Shown: positions 52,102 to 62,379, counted from the first letter of the stretch. The stretch: DNA of 64,000 bases from PWQG01 sp040882255 (GCA_040882255.1 JBBEBP010000011.1:411424-475423), one strand, 5' to 3'. Made by a program: numbers and translations. The notes: generated by a model not told the origin, from the sequence alone.

Positions 52102-53691
52102 TTACTTGCGGCTGGCTTCCTGGCGAAGCTGGCGCAGCTCGAAGGCGCGGATGCGCTCGCGGTAGTGCTCGATGGTCTGCGCCGTCATCACGCTGCGGTA
52201 GTCATCCTTCAGTTCGGCGTCCAGGGCGTCGCATACCTGGCGGGCCGTCTGCAGCATGTGCTCGAAGGCCTGCATGTTGTCGATCGCGTTCGGCAGGGTC
52301 AGGAAGAAGCACAGCCCGCGCGTGGCGAACTCATGCATTTCGTTGAGGTCGAAGGTGCCCGGATTGAGCACATTGGCGACGCTGAACAGCACCGGGCCGG
52401 TCTTGCCCCGCGCATGACGGTGGAAAATGTTCATGTCGCCGAACCGCAGCCCGGCGCCCAGCAGCACCGGCAGCAGCTCATCGCCGTGAATGAGCTGGTC
52501 GGGCGGCGCCATGACGTTGACCACCAGCACCTCACTGTAGTCCGGGTCCACGTTGTTGTTGCCGCTGGAAGCCGGTGCCTCTTCGGGTGTTACAGACGGC
52601 TCGTCATCCCCCTGCGGGGCCTCTGCCGGGCCTGCACTGCCGAGCGGCTCATCATCGAACAAATCCAGCTCGTCCTGTTCCTCTTCCTCTCGGGCCTGTT
52701 CGGCGCGGGCAGACGCACTGGCCTGCTCCCCGGCCGAAGAGGAGCCGGGACCGCTGCGCAACAGCCCGCCGGCGCGGCCCACCCGTTCCCCGGCCCACTG
52801 TATGAAACGCCGGGAGGCGGTGTCCTGACGGTTCTCCAGCTCTTCCATGCGCTGGCTGCGTTCTTCCTCGTAGCCCTCCAGCAGGATGTCGAAACTGTCC
52901 CGCGCCGAGATTGGCTCCGGCTCCGCGTCAAACTCCGGCTCGGGTTCAGGCTCGGGTTCAGGCTCGGGTTCCGGTGCTGTGACCCGTGGCTCCTCCATGG
53001 GCGCGTCTTCCGGAGACGGGCTCGGCTCCTCATCCTCGGCGGCCTCATCATCACCGTCATCATCCAGCCAGTCGGCATCGGCGGCCAGGTCTGTGTAGCG
53101 GGAGGCTTCCGGTTCCTGACGGGGCGAATCGGCCACGCGGCGGGCCGGGGGCTCCTCCTCGGCCTCGTCTTCCGCCAATTCGTTCAAGGCGTCGTCGAGT
53201 TCGTCGTCCAGATCGTCATCGTCATCCCGGTCGTCGTCATAGTCATCATCGTCGTCGTAGTCGGCGTCGTAATCGTCGACAAAGACATGGCCATCCAGCG
53301 CATCGTGCTCGTCTTCACCGAAATCGGCGGCCGCCTGCCGCCGGGCTGCCGGTTCGGGTTCGGGTTCCGGCGCAGGATCGAAATCCGGTTCGGGTTCCGG
53401 ATCGGCGGTTTCGGTCAGTACGGGGATATCGGCATTCTCGCCGGCATTCTCGGCGGCTTCACGGGCGGAGTTCTGTTGCATGACCCGCTCGAAGGAGCGC
53501 TCCACCTGGCGGGCGCCTCCGCCGGGCAGCTCACTCAGCTCCAGTTCCTCCAGGTCATAGTCCGGCACGTTTCTGGTCAAGGCCACACGCAGCTGATTGC
53601 GGCGGCTGTTGATCGCCACGTACAGACCACGCAGCACAACGACCACGATGGCCAGTATCAGCAGCAGAATCAGCAGTTCCCGAAGCCCCAT
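52102..53691 (-). CDS. zipA: Cell division protein ZipA with very long acidic linker
   Basis: 529 residues (E. coli 328). It anchors FtsZ to the inner membrane. The N-terminal helix is MGLRELLILLLILAIVVVVL. A linker of roughly 300 residues is dominated by Asp/Glu tracts (DDDDDYDDDRDDDDDLDDEL) and EP repeats. The C-terminal FtsZ-binding domain (about 390-520) shows LVVNVMAPPDQLIHGDELLPVLL, MNIFHRH, FSVANVLNPGTFDL and TRGLCFFLTLPNA. The start at 53691 places the membrane helix at the N-terminus; the longer frame is rejected. Confidence 0.93.
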   Translation of the reverse strand: MGLRELLILLLILAIVVVVLRGLYVAINSRRNQLRVALTRNVPDYDLEELELSELPGGGARQVERSFERVMQQNSAREAAENAGENADIPVLTETADPEPEPDFDPAPEPEPEPAARRQAAADFGEDEHDALDGHVFVDDYDADYDDDDDYDDDRDDDDDLDDELDDALNELAEDEAEEEPPARRVADSPRQEPEASRYTDLAADADWLDDDGDDEAAEDEEPSPSPEDAPMEEPRVTAPEPEPEPEPEPEPEFDAEPEPISARDSFDILLEGYEEERSQRMEELENRQDTASRRFIQWAGERVGRAGGLLRSGPGSSSAGEQASASARAEQAREEEEQDELDLFDDEPLGSAGPAEAPQGDDEPSVTPEEAPASSGNNNVDPDYSEVLVVNVMAPPDQLIHGDELLPVLLGAGLRFGDMNIFHRHARGKTGPVLFSVANVLNPGTFDLNEMHEFATRGLCFFLTLPNAIDNMQAFEHMLQTARQVCDALDAELKDDYRSVMTAQTIEHYRERIRAFELRQLRQEASRK

Positions 53692-53769
53692 GATTGGTCC
53701 TGTCTCCCCTTCACGGGCAACGTGCCCGTCCACATTAAAACAAGTTTCTCGAGTGACCGACAAGCCGCC

Positions 53770-56700
53770 CTACATGGCCGCCAGCTCGGCTGCCTCGTCG
53801 ATATCCACGGCCACCAGACGCGAGACGCCGGGCTCATGCATGGTCACGCCCAGCAACTGGTTGGCCATCTCCATGGTCAGCTTGTTGTGGGTGATGAAGA
53901 TGAACTGCACATTGTCGGCCATCTCCTTCACCAGACGGGCATAGCGGCCGACGTTGGCATCGTCCAGCGGCGCGTCCACTTCGTCCAGCATACAGAAAGG
54001 GGACGGGTTGAGCTGGAATATCGAGAACACCAGTGCAATGGCCGTCATTGCCTTCTCGCCGCCGGACAGCAGGTGGATGGTGCTGTTGCGCTTGCCGGGC
54101 GGGCGGGCCATGATCGCCACCCCGGTGTCGAGCAGGTCGTCGCCGGTCATGTCCAGGTAGGCGTGGCCGCCGCCGAACACTTTGGGGAACAGTTCCTGCA
54201 GGCCGTGGTTGATCTGGTCGAAGGTCTCCTTGAAGCGCGTACGCGTCTCGCGGTCGATCTTGCGGATGGCGTTCTCCAGGGTCATCAGCGCCTTCTCCAG
54301 CTCCTCGTTCTGCTGGTCCAGGTAGACCTTGCGCTCGGACTGCTGCTGGTATTCCTCGATAGCCGCCAGGTTGATGGCGCCCAGCCGGGCCACCTTCTGC
54401 GCGATCTCCGTCAGTTCCTCCTCGCAGGCACTGGCGGTCAGCTCCTCCGGCAGGTTGCCCAGCACGGTCTCCAGATCATAGCGCGCCTCGCGTAGCTGCT
54501 CTTCCAGCCCCTGCTGCTTGACGGTATCCCCCTCCAGCTTCAGGCGGTTCTCCATGACTTTCTCACGCAGCCGGGCGGCGTCGCGCTCGTGATGGTTGCG
54601 TTCCTGTTCGAGCTGGCGGACTTCGTGTTCGTTTTCATCCGCCTTCGCCTTGGCCGCGTGCAGCGCTTCCTCGACCTTGAGGCGTTGCTCCAGTTTCTCT
54701 TCGAGTTCGGCGCGCTTCTCTTCCAGCGGCGTGTCCGAGCCCTTGAGTTGTTCCTCGATGGAGCGGATGCGTTCGGCCGAGCGCTGCTCCTGACTGATCA
54801 TGCGCTCGATGGTGTCCTTCAGGGAGCGGATCTGTGAGTCCAGCAGTTGCTCGCGCATGGCCAGCTGGTGGGCGCCGTCCTTGTCATGACGGGCTTTCTG
54901 GCGGGCCTGGTCGAGCGACTCGCGCAGGTCATCGCGCTCCTGCAGCAGCGACTCCTTGCGGTCCACGTCCTGCTCCATGCTGTCCAGCGCCTGCTGCAGG
55001 CGCTCGCGTGAGGCGGCCGTGTTGTCCTGCTCCACGGAAAGCTGTTTCTCCAGCTCTTCCAGTTCCTGCTGCAGGCGCTGGCGGCGCTGGTGGTTCTGTT
55101 CCTCGCGGGTCATGTGGGCGCTGAGCTGCGACTTGAGCTCGCCCAGCTCGCGGTTCTGCTGCGTGATCCGCTTCTGGATTTCCTCGCGCTCCTGCTCCAG
55201 GTCGGCCAGCTTCTCGCGGCACTCGGCCTGGGTTTCAATCAGTTCGTCGACGCGGGCACCGGTCTGCTCCATGGTCTCGTCCAGGCGCGCCAGTTCTCCC
55301 TTGCGGGCCAGCAGGCCGGCGGTCTCGTCCTCGCCCTTGCGCACCCGCAGCCAGTTCGGTCCCAGCCACACGCCCTGCCTGGTGACGATGGAGGTACCCG
55401 CCGGCAGGTCCGCGCGGGATCGCAGGGCCTGTTGCAGGTCTTCGGCCACGAAAATACCGCCCAGCAGCGCTGCGGCGCGGCCATCGGATTGCACCTTGTC
55501 AGCCAGTGCCTCCAGTCCGTCCGGAGCGCTGGCGGCGGCTGGCGCATTGTGCCCGGTGTCGATCAGTGACAGTGCGCCTTCGGGCATGGCCTCCAGCAGA
55601 CTATCGACCTTCTCCAGACTGTCCATGCAGACCGCCTGCAGCGTATCGCCCAGCACCGTTTCCACGGCCTTTTCCCAGCCATCGGCCACCTGGACGCTCT
55701 CGCCCAGCCGCGGCCGCCCAGCCAGTTCCTGTTCTTCCAGCCACTCGGACAGGGTCTCGTTGTCCCGTCCCAGTGCAGCCTGCTGCAGGGCTTCCAGGGA
55801 GGCATGGCGCCCTTTCAGGCGCTGCAGCTCACTGCGCTCGCTGTCCAGGTCCGAGGCGATCTGCTGGTGGCGGCTACGCTGCTCATCGACCTGGTCGCCC
55901 AGCCCGGCATAGCGATCCTCCTGCCGCTCGTGGTCTTCCTCCAGCGCGGCGATCTTCACGGAGAGCTCGTCGATCTGCTCCTGCTCGGGGTTTTCGCCCA
56001 GTGATTCGCGTTCCTCGCGCAGCCGGCTGCGGCGCTCGATGCCGCGCTCCACGATGCGTTCGAGCTGCTGGATGCGGCTCTGCTCGACCTCGGCCGTCTG
56101 ACGTGGTTCCTCGGCGCTGCGGCTGAACTCTTCCCAGCGCTGCTGCCAGTCCTGCATTTTCTCTTCGGCCACATCCAGGGCCGAACCGGCCTGCTCTTCC
56201 AGCTCGCGGGCTATCTCCAGGTCCGGCTGCATGCGCTGGTATTCGTCTTCCAGGGTCTTGAGTCGTTCGCGGTCGCTGTCCAGCTCCTTGCGGCTGCCCT
56301 CCCAGCTACGCTGCGTCTCGTCCAGGTCCTGACGCAGCTGACGCACGCGCTCGATGTGGTGTTCGATGGACTGCTCGATGCGGGCGATATCGCTGCCCAG
56401 GGTGTAGTACTCGCTCTGCACCTTGCCGAGTTCATCGTTCAGTGCCGACTGCTGTTGAAGGCGTTCTTCCACCTTCGTTTCGACGCGCTGCTGATCCGTA
56501 TGTATCGCTTCAAGTTGTATTTCCAACTCACTGATAGCGCTTTTCTTTTCCCTTACATCCTTATCCAGCACGCGCCAGCGCAGCGCATTGTGTTGCGCGC
56601 TCAGTTCACGCTCGCGCTCCTTCAACTCACCGTACTTCTCGGCGGCCTGGGCCTGGCGCTGCAGATGCGAGAGCTGACGCTCCAGCTCCTCGCGGATGTC

Positions 56701-57285
56701 GGTGAGACGCTCCAGGTTCTCGCGGGTACGGCGGATGCGGTTCTCGGTATCGCGGCGGCGCTCCTTGTATTTGGAGATACCGGCGGCTTCCTCGATGAAG
56801 GTGCGCAGTTCTTCGGGCTTGGACTCGATCAGCCGCGACACCATGCCCTGCTCGATGATGGAATAACTGCGCGGCCCCAGGCCGGTGCCCAGGAAGATGT
56901 CGGTGATGTCGCGGCGCCGGCACTTGGCGCCATTGAGCATGTAGATGTTCTGCCCGTCGCGGCTGACCTTGCGCTTGATGGAGATTTCCGTGAAGCGGCC
57001 GTATTCGCCCTGCAGGCGGTTGTCGCTGTTGTCGAAGATCAGCTCGATGCTGGCCTGGCCGACCGGCTTGCGGGCGCCCGAGCCGTTGAAAATGACGTCG
57101 GTCATGTGCTCGCCGCGCAGGTTCTTCGCGGAGCTCTCCCCCATGACCCAGCGCACAGCGTCGATGATGTTGGACTTGCCGCAGCCGTTGGGGCCGACCA
57201 CAGCGCAGAGATTGCCGGGGAAATTGACGGTGGTCGGGTCCACGAAGGACTTGAAACCCGCCAGTTTGATACTTTTCAGTCGCAT
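53770..57285 (-). CDS. smc: Chromosome segregation protein SMC
   Basis: 1171 residues, usual SMC length. It is a condensin ATPase for chromosome organisation. Walker A is VVGPNGCGKSNIIDAVRWVMGE near the N-terminus. Long coiled coils flank a hinge around residues 500-640. The C-terminal signature is LLSGGEKAMTAIALVFSIFQ with Walker B and D-loop FCMLDEVDAPLDDANVGRY. Its presence in place of MukBEF fits a non-enteric gammaproteobacterium. smc-zipA-ligA is the order also seen in Pseudomonas. Confidence 0.97.
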   Translation of the reverse strand: MRLKSIKLAGFKSFVDPTTVNFPGNLCAVVGPNGCGKSNIIDAVRWVMGESSAKNLRGEHMTDVIFNGSGARKPVGQASIELIFDNSDNRLQGEYGRFTEISIKRKVSRDGQNIYMLNGAKCRRRDITDIFLGTGLGPRSYSIIEQGMVSRLIESKPEELRTFIEEAAGISKYKERRRDTENRIRRTRENLERLTDIREELERQLSHLQRQAQAAEKYGELKERERELSAQHNALRWRVLDKDVREKKSAISELEIQLEAIHTDQQRVETKVEERLQQQSALNDELGKVQSEYYTLGSDIARIEQSIEHHIERVRQLRQDLDETQRSWEGSRKELDSDRERLKTLEDEYQRMQPDLEIARELEEQAGSALDVAEEKMQDWQQRWEEFSRSAEEPRQTAEVEQSRIQQLERIVERGIERRSRLREERESLGENPEQEQIDELSVKIAALEEDHERQEDRYAGLGDQVDEQRSRHQQIASDLDSERSELQRLKGRHASLEALQQAALGRDNETLSEWLEEQELAGRPRLGESVQVADGWEKAVETVLGDTLQAVCMDSLEKVDSLLEAMPEGALSLIDTGHNAPAAASAPDGLEALADKVQSDGRAAALLGGIFVAEDLQQALRSRADLPAGTSIVTRQGVWLGPNWLRVRKGEDETAGLLARKGELARLDETMEQTGARVDELIETQAECREKLADLEQEREEIQKRITQQNRELGELKSQLSAHMTREEQNHQRRQRLQQELEELEKQLSVEQDNTAASRERLQQALDSMEQDVDRKESLLQERDDLRESLDQARQKARHDKDGAHQLAMREQLLDSQIRSLKDTIERMISQEQRSAERIRSIEEQLKGSDTPLEEKRAELEEKLEQRLKVEEALHAAKAKADENEHEVRQLEQERNHHERDAARLREKVMENRLKLEGDTVKQQGLEEQLREARYDLETVLGNLPEELTASACEEELTEIAQKVARLGAINLAAIEEYQQQSERKVYLDQQNEELEKALMTLENAIRKIDRETRTRFKETFDQINHGLQELFPKVFGGGHAYLDMTGDDLLDTGVAIMARPPGKRNSTIHLLSGGEKAMTAIALVFSIFQLNPSPFCMLDEVDAPLDDANVGRYARLVKEMADNVQFIFITHNKLTMEMANQLLGVTMHEPGVSRLVAVDIDEAAELAAM

Positions 57286-57529
57286 GAATCAGACACTTCT
57301 CGCCAGACCCTTTCGGGCGCTTCACTTTCCGATGTCAGGCGCCCCGCCAGCTGCGGTTCCGGCGCCTTCTCCATGTTGCTTGTAAAGGCGAGAGTGTAGC
57401 GGATTTGTCCGGGTTTCGCACAGGAAAATATCCGGCTGGACAGCGACGGTGACAGGCACTACTCTTTACCCTGCGATTCCGGGAATCACCCCGGATGCAG
57501 CCCCGGACACCACCACAGGAATTTCACGG

Positions 57530-58669
57530 ATGACTCCAGCCCGCGCCCTCCGTCCCGCTCTCGCTGCCGCCCTGCTGACGCTGTGCTGCGCCGCCGCGCA
57601 GGCCGAACTCCCCTGGGGGTGGAACCCGGAGGCCTATGGCAGCGCCTACACCCTGGGGCGCGGTGAAATCTCGTTCAGCGGACAACTGCACCGCGTCAAC
57701 GATACGCTGGACGTACTCAATGTGCGAGACGACCTGCTCGCCGCCAACCGCCGTCTGACCGACGATACCGGGGACCTGGCGGGCACCAGTTTCGCCGTCA
57801 GCGCCGGCGTCACCGACTGGCTCACCGTCTTTTACCAGCAGACGGATCAGGAACTGACCATCAAGATCGCCGACGACGACCGCATCGACCTGGACCGCAA
57901 GGACGAGAAACTCGATACTCGGCGCCAGGAGTGGGGGCTGCGCTGGAACCTCTACGAATCCGGCCAGTTCGGGCGGGAACGACCCTGGACCGCATTCAGC
58001 CTGGAAGTCTCCGGGCAGCAGAGTCAATCGGACCCCTACGGCGCCGACCTGGTGGGCATCCGGGTCAGTGATAACTTCTACCTGCGACTCAATCCCCAAT
58101 CGCGCTTCGCCGTGGACCGGATGGAGGACAGCGGATGGCGCACCCGCCTGCTGCTCACCCGGGGTCTGACCGACAGCAGCGCAATCAGTCTGTGGGGCGG
58201 ATACGGCGAATTCGACAGCCAATCCGGCACCAGTTCGGAAACCCCGTCCAGGCTGCTGCGCCCCTCTTTCGAGCAGGAGTTCACCGCTTCGGAGACGCAC
58301 TGGATGGCCGGCGGCGCCCTGCACTGGCAGATCACACCGCGTATCCCGCTGCATCTCGCCTATGAGTACACCGCTATCCGGGACCGCACGCTCACGGCTT
58401 TCCGCGAGGAGGCGCTTTTCACGCTTCCCTCCATTCTGCGCCCGGACAATCTACTGGAATCCGCGGACAATAATCATGTAATCCGGGGCACCCTCTCCTG
58501 GTGGCTCACTCCCCAATTGCGCGCCGGTGTCACAGGTCATCTGTACGCCAATCAGTTCACCGGTGTGATGCCGCATTTCAACAACCCGCTGAGCAGCAGT
58601 CTTTCCGAAACCGTGTATGGCTACGCGGGCATTGAAATCGCCGCCTTTTTCGGCTTGTCAGGGTTCTGA
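57530..58669 (+). CDS. Predicted outer-membrane beta-barrel protein, family unknown
   Basis: 379 residues. Signal peptide (PALAAALLTLCCAAAQA) followed by alternating-hydrophobicity strands: GRGEISFSGQLHRV, SFAVSAGVTDWLTVFYQQTDQ, WGLRWNLYE, WTAFSLEVSGQQ, TRLLLTRGLTDSSAISLWGGYGEF, LHLAYEYTAI, RGTLSWWLTPQLRAGVTGHLY and the C-terminal IAAFFGLSGF. No cysteine after the signal and no enzymatic motif. I do not recognise the family. The start at 57530 follows AGGA by 9 nt. The unknown secreted protein that follows (168 bp) is in the same direction. Confidence 0.6.
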   Translation: MTPARALRPALAAALLTLCCAAAQAELPWGWNPEAYGSAYTLGRGEISFSGQLHRVNDTLDVLNVRDDLLAANRRLTDDTGDLAGTSFAVSAGVTDWLTVFYQQTDQELTIKIADDDRIDLDRKDEKLDTRRQEWGLRWNLYESGQFGRERPWTAFSLEVSGQQSQSDPYGADLVGIRVSDNFYLRLNPQSRFAVDRMEDSGWRTRLLLTRGLTDSSAISLWGGYGEFDSQSGTSSETPSRLLRPSFEQEFTASETHWMAGGALHWQITPRIPLHLAYEYTAIRDRTLTAFREEALFTLPSILRPDNLLESADNNHVIRGTLSWWLTPQLRAGVTGHLYANQFTGVMPHFNNPLSSSLSETVYGYAGIEIAAFFGLSGF

Positions 58670-58837
58670 ATTGCTGGCATAGTGCGCCCAAGGGGTAAAA
58701 TCCCACATTACGGGGTGGCACTTCCGCATCAGTTATGATTAGATTGAGCGGTCAGGATGCTGACGAAAGCTCAGCCAAAGGGCGCTCATTTCAGCTCAGC
58801 GTAACGAATTCACCAGGGAATATTGAGGGAAGCAATA

Positions 58838-61231
58838 ATGAACAAGCGCAATCTCAAAGGCCACATCCGTCAGGTCATGCTGGCTGGCATGATGACAGGC
58901 GCCAGTAGCGTCGCGTTCGCGAATGACTTCAGCATCGAGGACGATCAGTTTACGCTGAGCGGCGGGGGCGGATTCAACGAAACTTTGGAGATAGCCGGCG
59001 ACGGCACGATAGACACTCCCTCCGACCAGGTCCCTCAATCGGGATCGTTCGGCATGCCGGATTTCAGCTTTGATCTGACGGTAGCCGATTCATCCAATGG
59101 CCAACACACGTTTAAGGTCGGCGTGGTCATCGCCTCGGCCGACGACAGTAATCGGCGCATCGAAGCCTACCTGAACGACCTCGTACTCGATGTTAATGGC
59201 GACACGGTAACTGGCTCGATTCCGGCACAGAAACTCCTGGTAGTAGCCCAGGGTGATTCGCTGGTAGCCACCATGGCTCTGGATAACGTCAGTGAAAACG
59301 GTCCTGTCACCATCAGTAACAGCAGTGTATCCTTCAGCGGATCGAAGCTTGTGAGCCGATTGCGCAACGCGGACGATAATTTTGACGACCTGTTCACAGC
59401 ATTCGACCAAGGCGGCGATTATACCTACCGTGTCGTTATTGAGCAGAAAACTAAAGATCCCACTACCATTAAAGATGCTACATTTAACACTAGTAGCGGA
59501 GATTTGAAGTACGACGAGAGTACTACTGACGGCGATGGACTCTTCAGCGAGGTCTTCAATCTCACTCCCGATGGTGAAACTGCACCAGCGTTCGACTCAG
59601 ACGAAGTGTACTCGGTCAACGGCGCCTTCACAGTCGCGGCCACCACCACCGGCGGCGCTGATGATGAGGACGAAGAAGAGGAACTCGAGGACGAAGCCTC
59701 GGACGTTGGTAACGACGCCGACGAGATCGACATAGACGAGGATGCCGACACGGTTTCCGACGACGTCGTCGACCAGGTCAACAACGTGGCCGAGCGGGCC
59801 TCGCAAACGGCTCAGAACGTCACCAATGCCATCAGCGGCGGCTCCTCCGGGCTGGATGTGGCGGCCACGGCCGTCGAATCAGTGAACAAGATTTTCGGCA
59901 AGGCGGCTACCGCGCAGGAGAAAGGCGGCGCCGTCAATCGACAGACGGTTGGCAACGCCCTGCGCAATGTCGGTAGCCTGCTCGGCGCCGTTGCGGATCG
60001 TTCCAGCGAACTGACCACGGAGCAACGGGCCAGCATCAGCGCCCAGGTCAAGCAGACCGTACAGACCAGTGCCCGCCTGATTGCCGATGACGCCAGTGAG
60101 GACGAGCTGACCGACATAGCCGACTCCCTCACCGAGATTCTCAGCAATTCGGCCCGGGCCGGTGTGGAACTGGACGCAGAGTTCGAGACGCAGGCGCGCG
60201 GCGTGGCCCAGAGAGCGGCCTCGGTCACCGTGCGGCGCCAGCTCGGTGATGCCCTCGGCGATGCCGATCCGGATGATCCGGATCAGTTGCGCCAGCTGCT
60301 GACCGACAATCCGGAGGCCCGCGACGCCGTGCTGGATGTCTTCCCATCCATTCGCTCCACCATTGCCAGCTCGATGGCCAACGTACAGAACCCGAATGGT
60401 ATTAGCATCGGCGGCCAGACAGCCACACAGGCCCTGCTGGCGGCGCTGGGACTGACTGGCAGCAACAATGAGGGGCTGTTCGGCCCGGGTGTCTCCGTGC
60501 AGGCAGCCACGCATGGTGAACCGGGCATCGAAGTGGATGGTGACACCGGTATAGCGACCATCACGCTGGCCAACGAGCGCTACACCGGCGCCGTCCTCTC
60601 CACCAAGGTGGCACCGGACGGCATGCCGGAAGGCCTGTCTTTCCGGCGCAACGGCAGCGCCATTCTTGTGGATGGCGGCCTGGTCATCGAGATCGCGCCC
60701 GTGGCCGCCAATACGACAGGCTTCGAGTCTGTGTTGGAAGACGAGGGCTTCAGTTCGGAACTGCGCAACAACGGCTCCATCGAGATCGACCTGGGTGACG
60801 GTGAACTGTTCTCCGGAGCGTTCGCGTACAACAACCAGGTCAATGCGGACGGAGAATGCAGCACGGTCAGCATCACCGAACCGACCGGGGCGGCCAACTC
60901 AGCCGGCCATGTGTTCGGTGTCAACTGCGACAACGGCGTCGAACAGGACGTAGTGCCCTTCCCGAACAGCCAGGATTTCTTCAGAGCTGTCCGGGGCAGC
61001 GACCTGACCGTATCGGCCGACCGCGACACCGGCATCGTGACGGTGGATGGCGACCAACGCTTCCGGCCCAGCTTCTTCGTCAGTCCGCTGACGGCTGAAG
61101 ACGCTACCTTCCGGGAAGAAAACGCCGTCCAGGGCGTGGCCTTCCGGGCCGTGGACGTCAACGGTGATGGTCTGACCGACTTCCAGGTGATCTTCGAGAA
61201 CGGCGTGCAGGTATTCTACGCCGTACCGTGA
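58838..61231 (+). CDS. Large exported protein of unknown function, acidic-helical middle
   Basis: 797 residues. Signal peptide to VAFA (about residue 27). The first 260 residues are beta-rich (DFSFDLTVADSSNGQHTFKVG). An acidic stretch (DDEDEEEELEDEASD) leads to about 200 residues of helix (VVDQVNNVAERASQTAQNV, RQTVGNALRNVGSLLGAVADR). The C-terminal part is beta-rich, with two cysteines (GECSTV, GVNCDNG), and ends in an EF-hand-like VDVNGDGLTDFQVIFENG. Calcium binding by DVNGDGLTD is plausible but unproven. GAGGGA precedes the start at 58838. I do not recognise the family. A terminator follows at 61254-61291. Confidence 0.6.
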   Translation: MNKRNLKGHIRQVMLAGMMTGASSVAFANDFSIEDDQFTLSGGGGFNETLEIAGDGTIDTPSDQVPQSGSFGMPDFSFDLTVADSSNGQHTFKVGVVIASADDSNRRIEAYLNDLVLDVNGDTVTGSIPAQKLLVVAQGDSLVATMALDNVSENGPVTISNSSVSFSGSKLVSRLRNADDNFDDLFTAFDQGGDYTYRVVIEQKTKDPTTIKDATFNTSSGDLKYDESTTDGDGLFSEVFNLTPDGETAPAFDSDEVYSVNGAFTVAATTTGGADDEDEEEELEDEASDVGNDADEIDIDEDADTVSDDVVDQVNNVAERASQTAQNVTNAISGGSSGLDVAATAVESVNKIFGKAATAQEKGGAVNRQTVGNALRNVGSLLGAVADRSSELTTEQRASISAQVKQTVQTSARLIADDASEDELTDIADSLTEILSNSARAGVELDAEFETQARGVAQRAASVTVRRQLGDALGDADPDDPDQLRQLLTDNPEARDAVLDVFPSIRSTIASSMANVQNPNGISIGGQTATQALLAALGLTGSNNEGLFGPGVSVQAATHGEPGIEVDGDTGIATITLANERYTGAVLSTKVAPDGMPEGLSFRRNGSAILVDGGLVIEIAPVAANTTGFESVLEDEGFSSELRNNGSIEIDLGDGELFSGAFAYNNQVNADGECSTVSITEPTGAANSAGHVFGVNCDNGVEQDVVPFPNSQDFFRAVRGSDLTVSADRDTGIVTVDGDQRFRPSFFVSPLTAEDATFREENAVQGVAFRAVDVNGDGLTDFQVIFENGVQVFYAVP

Positions 61232-61253
61232 CCTGCAATCGCTGAAAGGGAAC

Positions 61254-61291
61254 ACCTCCGCCGCACCGCTCTGGTACGCGGCGGAGGTTTT
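61254..61291 (+). terminator. Intrinsic terminator after the 797-residue gene
   Basis: ACCTCCGCCGC (61254-61264) pairs perfectly with GCGGCGGAGGT (61278-61288) over a 13-nt loop, followed by a short T-run ending at 61291. It lies 22 nt after the stop codon. Confidence 0.8.
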
Positions 61292-61335
61292 CACATGGAA
61301 GCCTCACAAGGACGCAGTGAAGGAGGGATCGACTC

Positions 61336-62379
61336 GTGAGTCCGGTAACCTTGCTACTGGCGTTTCTGGTGACCGCAGGATGTCTGTTCGCCCTGCGGCC
61401 CGTTGCCTTACGCGTGGGACTGCTGGATATCCCGGGCGGACGCAAACTGCACAAGCGCCCCACTCCCATGACCGGCGGCCTGGGCATCTACCTGGGGTTG
61501 CTGAGCATTTCCCTGTTGAGTCCGGTAATTCTGGACCAATACCTCGCCCTGCTGATGATTTCGGCTTTCGTGCTGATTGTCGGGATACTGGATGATCTGG
61601 GCGGCATGCGAGTGTCGCTTCGATTCGCTTTCCACGGCATCGCCGCCTGGCTGATGATCGATCTGGCCGGTGTGCAATTGCATTCTCTGGGCAATCTGTT
61701 TTTCAACGGACCGGTACTGATCACTGGCGTGGTTTCCGTGGCGATCACCATTTTCGCCGTGATCGGTGTCATCAACGCCATCAACATGAGTGATGGCCTG
61801 GACGGATTGTCAGGAGGACTGGTAGTGATTGCCCTGTCCCTCCTGTCCATTGCCGCCCTGGCAGCCGGTGAGACAGCCATGCTGGGTTTCAATCAGTTGC
61901 TGATTACTGGCGTGCTGGCTTTCCTGGTGCTCAATTTCCGCCTGATGGCCCGACGCAGTGCATTGGTCTACCTGGGTGATGCCGGCAGCACGCTGCTCGG
62001 CTTCATACTGGCCTGGTTGCTGATCGCCGCGTCACAGGGACCGGAGGCCTTTATTTCCCCGGTGTACGCCCTGTGGTTCGTGGCCGTGCCGCTGATCGAC
62101 ACGATCACCTTGCTGATCCAGCGCCCCCTGCGCGGCTCATCACCCTTCAGAGCCGGGCGGGACCACCTCCATCACAGGCTGTTGGAGATGGGTTTCAACC
62201 GACACCAGACCGTGCTGATTCTCTATGGCGTGGCTGCCTTGCTGGGCAGCATCGGACTGACCGGTCACCTGCTGGGTGTCAATGAAAGCCTGATGTTCCT
62301 GTTGTTCCTGGTGTTGTTTGCAATGAACTTTCGCTACGCCCTGCTACGACATCACTACACCCACAAACAGTTCCAATAA
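61336..62379 (+). CDS. Undecaprenyl-phosphate sugar-1-phosphate transferase (WecA/TagO family)
   Basis: 347 residues with about 11 membrane helices. It moves a HexNAc-1-phosphate from UDP-sugar to undecaprenyl phosphate, starting O-antigen or other cell-surface glycans. Motifs: GGRKLHKRPTPMTGGLGIYL, VGILDDLGGMRVSLRFAFH, NAINMSDGLDGLSGGLVV, YLGDAGSTLLGFILAW and the cytoplasmic DHLHHRLLEMGF. The start is GTG at 61336 with GGAGGG about 8 nt upstream. No glycan gene cluster is visible nearby, so the exact sugar is undetermined. Confidence 0.88.
   Translation: MSPVTLLLAFLVTAGCLFALRPVALRVGLLDIPGGRKLHKRPTPMTGGLGIYLGLLSISLLSPVILDQYLALLMISAFVLIVGILDDLGGMRVSLRFAFHGIAAWLMIDLAGVQLHSLGNLFFNGPVLITGVVSVAITIFAVIGVINAINMSDGLDGLSGGLVVIALSLLSIAALAAGETAMLGFNQLLITGVLAFLVLNFRLMARRSALVYLGDAGSTLLGFILAWLLIAASQGPEAFISPVYALWFVAVPLIDTITLLIQRPLRGSSPFRAGRDHLHHRLLEMGFNRHQTVLILYGVAALLGSIGLTGHLLGVNESLMFLLFLVLFAMNFRYALLRHHYTHKQFQ

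Noticed and set aside
58720..58745. TGGCAC considered as the -24 element of a sigma-54 promoter for the 797-residue gene
   Set aside because: The required GC-containing -12 element is not at the right distance.
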